DNA of 64,000 bases. It comes from SHLQ01 sp964517125. GTDB lineage: Bacteria > Actinomycetota > Acidimicrobiia > Acidimicrobiales > SHLQ01. Shown piece after piece: positions 57,588 to 64,000 of this stretch (the stretch's first letter is position 1; the number at the start of each line of letters is the position of its first letter). The position numbers and the translations under genes were made by a program. Under the pieces are notes generated by a model. It was not told the origin of the DNA and did not search any database. It was given only the letters and a program-made list of their open reading frames with translations. The stretch covers positions 124,001 through 188,000 of the forward strand of contig CAZFBD010000001.1 of the NCBI GenBank assembly GCA_964517125.1, read 5' to 3'.

Positions 57588-59917
57588 AGAAGAAGCGCTT
57601 CGACAGCCATCCCGACGGCACCCCGTTCGATGGTTCCATAGGGATGACCCGACCCGAATCCACTCCGTCCTGGCCGGTCGCCAAGACCGCTCCTGAGGGT
57701 GCTCCCAACGTGGTGTTCATCGTCCTGGACGATCTCGGGTACGCCCAGCTCGGCTGCTACGGCGGCCTCGGCGGCCGGATCCAGACACCGAACATCGACC
57801 GTTTGGCCGAGCGCGGGCTCCGATACCGCAACTTCCACACCACCTCGCTGTGCTCGCCCACGCGCGCAGCGCTCCTGACCGGTCGCAACCACCACAGCGT
57901 TGGCGTCGGGACGATCGTGGAACGAGCCACCGGATTTCCCGGCTACCACGCGCGCATCCCGAAGGACTCGGCCATGGTGCCAGCGGTTCTGAGTGACCAT
58001 GGCTACGCGACCTACTGCGCCGGTAAATGGCATCTGACCCCCGACGAACACAACGGACCGACTGGTCCCTTCGACCGTTGGCCCATCGGCCAGGGGTTCA
58101 ATCGCTTCTACGGCTTCCTCCCCGGCGAGACCGATCATTGGTCGCCGGATCTATGGGAAGACAACCGCCGGGTCGACGCCCCAGATGTCGAGGGTTACCA
58201 CCTCACAACCGACCTTGCGGATCACGCAATCTCCTGGCTCAGCGAGCACGAGACAATCGACGACGACCGACCGTTCTTTCTGCACTTCGCGACCGGCGCT
58301 CCCCACGCTCCCCACCACGTGGGTCCGGAGTGGATCGAGCAGTATTCGGGTGTCTTTGACGCTGGTTGGGACGTGATTCACGACGAAACCTTCGAACTCC
58401 AGCTCGAGCTTGGTGTCGTGCCCCAGGGAACCACGCTCCCTCCCCGCAACCCGGGGATTCGAGCATGGGACTCGCTCAGCCAAACCGAGCAACGTGTCTA
58501 CGCCCGCCAGATGGAGGTGTACGCGGCCTTCGTCACGCACACCGACCACGAGATCGGCCGGCTCTTGGACCACCTGGACACGATGAAGCGCGCCGATGAC
58601 ACGCTGATCGTGTTCCTGAGCGACAACGGCGCGTCGGCCGAGGGTGGACAGCACGGGCTCAGCTCCGAGATCATCTACTTCAATGGGCTCACGGAGTCAC
58701 TCGACGAAATGGAGTCTCTGCTCGACGTCTGGGGCAGCCCCGAGACGTACCCGCACTACGCAAACGGCTGGGCATGGCTCGGCAACACGCCAAACCGCTG
58801 GTACAAGTCCATGGCCCACGAGGGAGGCACGAGAGATCCGCTCATTGTGTCCTGGCCATCGCAGAACCTGGAGGCTGGAGCGGTCCGGGATCATTTCCTT
58901 CACGCCGTCGACGTGGCGGCAACCCTGTACGAGCTGCTCGGCATCGAACCACCCAGCACGTTCGAAGGAGTGGAGCAACGTGATCTCGAAGGTACGAGCT
59001 TCGCCTCCACGCTTCATGATGGCGATGCTCCAAACGGAAAGACCCGGCAGTACTTCGAGATGTTTGCGCATCGGGCGCTGTGGGCAGACGGATGGAAGGC
59101 GGTCACCTTGCATCACAGCCAGAATGCAGCACTCCGCATTGGTGACCCGAACTTCGAGATCCGAATGGGCGACTTCGACGGTGACCAGTGGGAGCTCTAC
59201 CACCTGGCCGAGGACTTCAGCGAAGCCCACGACCTCGCCGAGCAGTACCCGGACAAGCTCGCCGAATTGCAGGCGATGTGGCTCGAGGACGCACAGAAGT
59301 ACAACGTGCTCCCGCTCGACGACCGGGTGATCGCCAGAAGCCTGGAGCCGCGTCCCAGGGTTGTCCAGAGGAAGGACCAGTACTCGTTCCGCACGCCGAT
59401 TCGCCTGACGCGTGCGACGTCGCCGAGCGTGATCAACCGGAGCCATCACATCGCAGCGACGGTCGCCGTTCCAGCGGGCGGGGGCGAAGGTGTGATCATC
59501 TCGAACGGCGGTATGCAGGGTGGCTACAGCCTGTGGCTCGCCGAAGGCCACGTGTTCTACGCGTCGAACTACCTGGGCCGTACCCACACGCTGCTGCAGT
59601 CGGCCGAACCCCATCCTGTCGGTGTGGCGTTCGATATCTCCCTCTCGTGGGTCAAGACCGGCGAGTTCGCCGGCACGGCAACCCTTTTCGTCGATGATCA
59701 TCCGGTGGGTGAGATACACGTCCCGAACTCCAACCCGGTCCTGTACGCCGTGGGTGAGGGTCTGGAGATCGGCTCAGACTCGGGTTCGGCCGTACATCCT
59801 TCGTACACGTCTCCGTTCCCGTTCACGGGGACAATCCACCAGGTGGTGCTGAACACCAAGGGTCCAGAGCACGTCGACCCTGAAGCCGAGGATCGAATCG
59901 CCCGCTACATGCAGTGA
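57584..59917 (+). CDS. arylsulfatase with canonical CSPTR motif
   Basis: A 777-residue sulfatase. NVVFIVLDDLGYAQLGCYG provides metal ligands, the formylglycine site is LCSPTRAALLTG with Cys90, and GKWHLTP, HAPHHVGPE and SDNGASAEGG complete the site. No signal peptide, so cytosolic. The C-terminal 200 residues form a beta-rich domain shared with the sulfatase at 17275, which is therefore a paralogue. A formylglycine-generating enzyme is needed for activity, and none with catalytic Cys is in the window. The start overlaps the aminotransferase stop. Confidence 0.93.
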   Translation: MKKKRFDSHPDGTPFDGSIGMTRPESTPSWPVAKTAPEGAPNVVFIVLDDLGYAQLGCYGGLGGRIQTPNIDRLAERGLRYRNFHTTSLCSPTRAALLTGRNHHSVGVGTIVERATGFPGYHARIPKDSAMVPAVLSDHGYATYCAGKWHLTPDEHNGPTGPFDRWPIGQGFNRFYGFLPGETDHWSPDLWEDNRRVDAPDVEGYHLTTDLADHAISWLSEHETIDDDRPFFLHFATGAPHAPHHVGPEWIEQYSGVFDAGWDVIHDETFELQLELGVVPQGTTLPPRNPGIRAWDSLSQTEQRVYARQMEVYAAFVTHTDHEIGRLLDHLDTMKRADDTLIVFLSDNGASAEGGQHGLSSEIIYFNGLTESLDEMESLLDVWGSPETYPHYANGWAWLGNTPNRWYKSMAHEGGTRDPLIVSWPSQNLEAGAVRDHFLHAVDVAATLYELLGIEPPSTFEGVEQRDLEGTSFASTLHDGDAPNGKTRQYFEMFAHRALWADGWKAVTLHHSQNAALRIGDPNFEIRMGDFDGDQWELYHLAEDFSEAHDLAEQYPDKLAELQAMWLEDAQKYNVLPLDDRVIARSLEPRPRVVQRKDQYSFRTPIRLTRATSPSVINRSHHIAATVAVPAGGGEGVIISNGGMQGGYSLWLAEGHVFYASNYLGRTHTLLQSAEPHPVGVAFDISLSWVKTGEFAGTATLFVDDHPVGEIHVPNSNPVLYAVGEGLEIGSDSGSAVHPSYTSPFPFTGTIHQVVLNTKGPEHVDPEAEDRIARYMQ

Positions 59918-59928
59918 CGGATAGCCGG

Positions 59929-60678
59929 TCAGCCGATGGGGCTCTGTGCGGTCAGTCCGCCGTCGATCGTGAACACCGAGCCGGACACGAACGATGATTC
60001 CGGGCCAGCGAGCCACACCGCAAGGTTCGCGATGTCGTCGGGAATGCCGAGACGCCCGACCGGGTGTTTGGCGATCGCATCGTCGCGGGCTGCGGTTGGA
60101 TCTTCCATGAGGTCAAAGGCGGCATCGGCCAGCGCAGTCGCAATCCACCCCGGTGCGATGGAGTTGCACCGGATGCCGTCGCGACCGTGGTCGGTAGCCA
60201 CGGCCCGGGTGAGGGCATGCACTGCACCCTTTGATGCGTTGTAGACGGCCATTCCGTGGTCGGCCGTGTTGCCTGCAATGGAGCCGATGTTGATGATGGA
60301 ACCGCCTCCCTGGGACTGCATGTGGAGTACGGCTGCACGCGAGCAGTTGAAGACGCCCCGCACATTCACGTTCATGACCTGGTCGAACTCGTCGTCGGTG
60401 GTCTCGGCGATGGTCTTTTCGACCTGGACACCAGCGTTGTTCACGAGGACGTCAATCCGACCGTGGTCCTCGACCGCGGCGTCGACGAGTGCGGTTGCGG
60501 CTGAGGCGTCGGACACATCGGTTTGCACCCAGCGAGCACCGGCTCCGGCCGTTGCCGGCTCCGTGCGTGATCCAAGCGTGAGCTTGGCACCCTCTTCCCA
60601 GAATCGGTGAGCGATCGCCTCGCCAATCCCGCTGCTTGCTCCCGTGATGACGATGGAAAGGTCGTGCAATTGTCCCAT
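59929..60678 (-). CDS. short-chain dehydrogenase/reductase
   Basis: A 249-residue classical SDR with TGASSGIGEA, NNAGVQVEK, the Tyr-Lys of VYNASKGA and SIAPGWIATAL. The Arg in GSRTEP after the second strand favours NADP(H). The substrate is unknown. It lies 9 bases after the CobW-type gene but has its own TAGGTT box 6 bases before the ATG. Confidence 0.9.
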   Translation of the reverse strand: MGQLHDLSIVITGASSGIGEAIAHRFWEEGAKLTLGSRTEPATAGAGARWVQTDVSDASAATALVDAAVEDHGRIDVLVNNAGVQVEKTIAETTDDEFDQVMNVNVRGVFNCSRAAVLHMQSQGGGSIINIGSIAGNTADHGMAVYNASKGAVHALTRAVATDHGRDGIRCNSIAPGWIATALADAAFDLMEDPTAARDDAIAKHPVGRLGIPDDIANLAVWLAGPESSFVSGSVFTIDGGLTAQSPIG

Positions 60679-60684
60679 GGGTCG

Positions 60685-60690
60685 AACCTA
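60685..60690 (-). promoter_or_regulatory. candidate -10 box of leaderless SDR gene
   Basis: TAGGTT on the minus strand, 6 bases, then the ATG at 60678. It overlaps the last bases of the upstream CobW-type gene. Confidence 0.5.
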
Positions 60691-61563
60691 GAACGCCGAT
60701 GAGCCGGGAGCATCGATGAGCACCAGTCCACATTCGGCCGGAACCACGTCGGTCAGGCTCACACTTCGGCGAGCGCCCACGAGCTGCACCAGGACGTGTG
60801 TGCCGTCGGCAAGGCGGACGAACCCCTTTGCTCGCAGAGTGGATCGCGGAAGCGCGTCGAGGAAAGACTCCAGCGTCTCACGACTCGGCGGCATTTCGAA
60901 CACGTGCGTCCGGGTCGCGTGCGTGATGTGAGCTGACTTCTTGTCGGACGGCTCGAGTCGTTCGCGTGCCGCCGACAGCGGGGCGACGAGAACGTCGGTT
61001 GACACTTCGGCGTTGCGGGCGTCAAGCACTGGGGCCCTGGTCATGGCGCGGATGCGGTCATGGGTGCCTGCGAGGTGTTGATCGTCGACCAGATCGATTT
61101 TGTTGCAGATCACGAGGTCGGCGGATCGAATCTGCAGCTCCACGACGTCGCCGACGAGATCGTCGCTCAGTCGTTCGTCGAGTGTCTCGGCGTCGACCAC
61201 CGTGATGATGCCGTCGAGCTGGAATCCGGGCCCGTGGCCCCACGCAGCGATCGATGCCGGGTCGGCCACGCCGCTGGCCTCGATCACGAGGCGTTCTGGA
61301 GCGCCGGGCAGTGAGCGCACCTGTTCCAGTGCGACTCCGAACCCGTCGGTCAGGGAGCAACAGATGCATCCGTTCGTGAGGGTGATCGTGGTCTCGTCAG
61401 ACGACTCCACCAGTGCGGCATCGACGTTGATCGACCCGAAGTCGTTCACGAGTACGGCGATACGGTCGGGCGTCGTGCGAAGCAGATGGTTCAACAGCGT
61501 GGTTTTGCCGGCACCGAGGTAGCCACCGAGAACCGTGACTGCAATGTCTGACGAGCTGCTCAC
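60688..61563 (-). CDS. CobW/P47K-family GTP-binding metallochaperone
   Basis: A 291-residue G3E GTPase. Walker A is GGYLGAGKTTLLN at 13-25, the metal-binding CxCC motif is in NGCICCSL, and NKIDLVDD is the guanine-specificity loop. A CobW C-terminal domain follows. Members deliver zinc or cobalt to target enzymes under GTP control. It overlaps by 4 bases an amidohydrolase gene, a class needing such metals, so it may load the two amidohydrolases. The start is GTG 61563. Confidence 0.9.
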   Translation of the reverse strand: MSSSSDIAVTVLGGYLGAGKTTLLNHLLRTTPDRIAVLVNDFGSINVDAALVESSDETTITLTNGCICCSLTDGFGVALEQVRSLPGAPERLVIEASGVADPASIAAWGHGPGFQLDGIITVVDAETLDERLSDDLVGDVVELQIRSADLVICNKIDLVDDQHLAGTHDRIRAMTRAPVLDARNAEVSTDVLVAPLSAARERLEPSDKKSAHITHATRTHVFEMPPSRETLESFLDALPRSTLRAKGFVRLADGTHVLVQLVGARRSVSLTDVVPAECGLVLIDAPGSSAF

Positions 61564-63224
61564 GTCTCTCGGGACGCCTCGTGTGGCACGCCGCCGAGCA
61601 CGGTCCCCCAGACGTCGATGTTCCGGAGCTCCATTGGGTCGACTGTCAGTGGATCCTCTTCGAGCACCGCGAAGTCAGCCCATTTCCCGACCTCGATGCT
61701 CCCCACCTCATGGTCGAGATTCAGTTGCTGCGCCCCACCGATCGTGGCGGCGTGCAGCGCGTCCATCACACCGATGCGCTCCTCTGGGCCAAGGATGTCG
61801 CCACTGGCCGTGACCCGGTTCACCGCGCACCACATGGTGTGCAGGTGGCCAATGGGTGTGATCGGCGTGTCGGAGTGAATCGAGAACGGGACGCCTTCCC
61901 TGAGGGCCGTACCGCACGCATCCATGCCGGCGGCGCGCTCGGGGCCGATCGTGATGTCCCGGTGCTGGTCGCCCCAATAGAAAAGATGGTTGCTGAAGAT
62001 GTTGGCGTGCATGCCGAGCGCAGCCATCTTGCGGTACTGGGCCGGACGAGTCATCTGGCTGTGCTGCACCGTGTGGCGGTGGTCCCAACGGGGGTGACGC
62101 TCAAGAGCGGTTCCCACCGCATCGATGAAGACCTGTGCTGCCTGGTCCCCATTGCAATGGCAGTGCACCGTGAGCCCAGCCTCGTGATGGATCGACACGA
62201 TGTCGGCCATCTGCTCAGGCGGGACCAGCCACAGTCCATTCTGCGGAGCCCCTTCCGGTGGATTCAGGTAGAACGGCGAGCCGATCCGCGCCGTGAACCC
62301 CTGAATGGAGCCGTCCAGGATGACCTTGATGATCCCAAACTTCAGTTTGTCGGTGCATGCGCCCTTGAGCCGCTGAACAATTCCGGCCAGTTCGTGAGGA
62401 TCCTGAGGGCCTCCGAAGAGCGAGGACCCGGCGACCATGACACGAACGGGATACGTCGGGTCGTCGGTGATCCGCCGCCACGCCTCGAGTTGTGCATCGT
62501 CATTCACTCGTGTGGTCCCGAGGTCGGTGACGAGTGTGTGCCCAGCGTTGCGGGCCTCCCACGCATATCCCCACTTCGCCTCATCTGAACCGATCGCCGC
62601 GAACAACCCGGCAATCCCGGACCCGGCGAGTTGCATCGCAGGTGGTTCCTGAAGCTCGCCGTTGGGTGTGCCATCGGGGTTCCTGGCGACACCCGGGGTC
62701 AGCGTGTGTTCATTGATCTCCGACTTGTGGAGCATGGCGGTGTTCACCGTCGCCAGGTGTCCGGACGCGTGATACACGTAGATCGGCCTGTGCTCAGAGA
62801 CACGATCGAGGTGGGTGGCGACGAGCCGCTCCCCCGGGAAGTAGATGGGGTCGAGTCCCCATGCCAGCAACGGTTGTGCCGGGTCGGTGATCGCCGATTC
62901 CTGTTCGATGAGACGGTCGATGACCTCGTCGATGTTCTTGCAGCCGGGCCACACCTTGCCGTGCGGGTCTTTGCGGTCGAAGAAGCCGACGTAGGGGAAC
63001 TGCCAGACTCCTCCGGCCATCACATGCGTGTGCGCCTCCACGAATCCGGGCGTGAGTATGTGGTCGCGAAAGGATTCGTCTACCTCGGCCGGCCCCCAAC
63101 GGTGCAGTTCGTCGACCTCTCCAACGCCGACGATGCGGCCGTCGCGTACGGCGACAGCGTCTGCATCTGGCGTCGACGGGTTCATGGTGATGATCCGCCG
63201 AGCGGTGTAAATCGTGGTGGTCAT
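61560..63224 (-). CDS. YtcJ-type metal-dependent amidohydrolase
   Basis: A 554-residue amidohydrolase_3 family enzyme. Metal-binding segments are GFVEAHTHVMAGG, VHCHCNGDQAAQ, HRHTVQHSQM and SIHSDTP, with the usual composite beta-domain built from both ends (ending VGKWADFAVLEEDPL). Substrates of this family are mostly unknown amides or imides. It overlaps the next amidohydrolase by 4 bases and the CobW-type gene by 4. Confidence 0.9.
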   Translation of the reverse strand: MTTTIYTARRIITMNPSTPDADAVAVRDGRIVGVGEVDELHRWGPAEVDESFRDHILTPGFVEAHTHVMAGGVWQFPYVGFFDRKDPHGKVWPGCKNIDEVIDRLIEQESAITDPAQPLLAWGLDPIYFPGERLVATHLDRVSEHRPIYVYHASGHLATVNTAMLHKSEINEHTLTPGVARNPDGTPNGELQEPPAMQLAGSGIAGLFAAIGSDEAKWGYAWEARNAGHTLVTDLGTTRVNDDAQLEAWRRITDDPTYPVRVMVAGSSLFGGPQDPHELAGIVQRLKGACTDKLKFGIIKVILDGSIQGFTARIGSPFYLNPPEGAPQNGLWLVPPEQMADIVSIHHEAGLTVHCHCNGDQAAQVFIDAVGTALERHPRWDHRHTVQHSQMTRPAQYRKMAALGMHANIFSNHLFYWGDQHRDITIGPERAAGMDACGTALREGVPFSIHSDTPITPIGHLHTMWCAVNRVTASGDILGPEERIGVMDALHAATIGGAQQLNLDHEVGSIEVGKWADFAVLEEDPLTVDPMELRNIDVWGTVLGGVPHEASRET

Positions 63225-64000
63225 GCGGCAACTCCGTTCAGCTCAAGTCCCTGTGCAATCAAGTGGGCAACCCCGCAGATGCAGCCTCGATGGTCGTCGG
63301 CAGCTTCGTGCCCAGCCAGCTGACGTGCAGCCAGCGCGGTACCGGAACCGCGACCAGCGGAACCGTCGGGCACGGGAAACCAGCGGCCTCCGTACACCGT
63401 GCCGAGAACCTGAATCGAGTCGAGTTCTTCGGGGTTGATTGCAAGGGGATCCCGATCGACCACCGTGAAGTTCGCGCACTTGCCGGCCTCGATGCTTCCG
63501 AGCTCATGTTCCTGACGCCACGACTGCGCAGCATCGATCGTCACGGCTCGCAGCGCGGCCTCGACGCTGATCCGTTGCTCGGGAGCGGCGATGCGCCCGC
63601 TCTGGGTGCGGCGGTTCACGGCACAATCCATCATCCCGATCGGATCGCTCCGTCCCATGGGAAGGTCAGAATGGAACGACAGCGGTATCGATCGGTCGAC
63701 GACCGATCCGCTCCGAACCATCTGGTCTGCCCGATCGGGGCCGAGTCCGACTTCGCCGTACTTGTCCGCAAAACCGGTGGTGTAGTACGGATTCGCAGAG
63801 ACGATTGCGCCCAGTCGCGCGATGCGGTCGACCTGCTCCTCGGTGGAGTTCGCGAAGTGCACGATGACCGTTCGGTGGTCGGGGCGCGGGTGTTCGCGCA
63901 TCCGGCGCTCGAAGGTGTCGAGGACGACGTCCAGCCCGAGGTCTCCGTTCACGTGAACGTGGATCTGGAACCCGGCGTCCCAGTACAGCTTCGTCCGTTC
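63221..64000 (-). CDS. YtcJ-type amidohydrolase, 5' part outside the window
   Basis: The frame is open through the window edge, so only the C-terminal 259 residues are visible. QIHVHVNGDLGLDVVLDTFE corresponds to the HCHCNGD region of the neighbour, SFHSDLPMG to the later metal/acid segment, and CANFTVVDRDPLA to the composite domain. An extra C-terminal tail of about 45 residues carries HEAADDHRGCICGVAHL, a possible metal-binding CxC. It is a paralogue of the next gene, overlapping it by 4 bases. Confidence 0.85.
   Translation of the reverse strand, partial: ERTKLYWDAGFQIHVHVNGDLGLDVVLDTFERRMREHPRPDHRTVIVHFANSTEEQVDRIARLGAIVSANPYYTTGFADKYGEVGLGPDRADQMVRSGSVVDRSIPLSFHSDLPMGRSDPIGMMDCAVNRRTQSGRIAAPEQRISVEAALRAVTIDAAQSWRQEHELGSIEAGKCANFTVVDRDPLAINPEELDSIQVLGTVYGGRWFPVPDGSAGRGSGTALAARQLAGHEAADDHRGCICGVAHLIAQGLELNGVAA

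Noticed and set aside
1..64000. tRNA, rRNA or insertion sequences
   Set aside because: By eye I found no cloverleaf-like sequence in the intergenic gaps, no transposase or integrase reading frame, and no terminal inverted repeats.

Overview
The window is a GC-rich actinobacterial chromosome segment. I infer an aquatic or marine lineage near the Acidimicrobiia. The reasons are the ruvCAB / secDF / apt order, serine/threonine kinases with Thr-rich linkers, many GTG starts, probable leaderless promoters, and genes for marine methylated compounds (a DmdA-type demethylase, an MttB-family protein, and the N-methylglutamate synthase set). The taxonomy comes from context only. The sequence is a scaffold with one 100-N gap (29016-29115).

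Layout. (1) 1-8039, minus strand: a housekeeping series ruvC, ruvA, ruvB, queA, tgt, yajC, secD, secF, apt, covering Holliday junction resolution, queuosine tRNA modification, the Sec accessory complex and purine salvage. The Tgt lacks the usual zinc cysteines. (2) 8105-17273: a small membrane protein, a PF10118-type protein, a cold-shock protein, a Thr-rich membrane protein convergent with a kinase fused to an FGE-like domain, an IclR-MttB operon and a DUF2797 protein. (3) 17275-24443: a sulfatase divergent from a PhnZ-like HD protein coupled to an acyl-CoA-synthetase-like enzyme, then class I fumarase and a YcxB-like membrane protein set among palindromic repeats. (4) 24544-32986: a phenylacetate cluster. 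paaZ-paaA-paaD-paaB-paaC-ECH-paaK read left, paaH-paaX read right, and the two arms share a nearly symmetric promoter/operator.

(5) 32994-43871: a ClC channel, an ECF sigma factor with a very acidic membrane partner, a class III aminotransferase divergent from dmdA, an EamA transporter, a methyltransferase-like protein, an alpha/beta hydrolase, and a kinase with an FHA/winged-helix regulator. (6) 43966-48363: mgsABC divergent from gmaS, the methylamine-to-N-methylglutamate branch, without the N-methylglutamate dehydrogenase genes. (7) 48393-54641: a decayed two-component system, a GGDEF protein, an ABC-F protein coupled to an EamA transporter, and a 2-oxoglutarate oxygenase-like gene followed by a truncated flavoprotein. 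(8) 54638-64000: an esterase, SDRs, an aminotransferase coupled to a second sulfatase, a CobW GTPase and two amidohydrolases, the last cut by the window edge.

Cross-cutting observations. At least thirteen genes have a TAnnnT-like hexamer exactly 6 or 7 bases before the start codon, the layout expected for leaderless mRNAs, and this also helps fix starts. Many operon junctions are 4-base ATGA/GTGA overlaps. Apart from the decayed region 48393-49209 no stretch over 300 bases lacks a gene. I saw no tRNA, rRNA, CRISPR array or insertion sequence.
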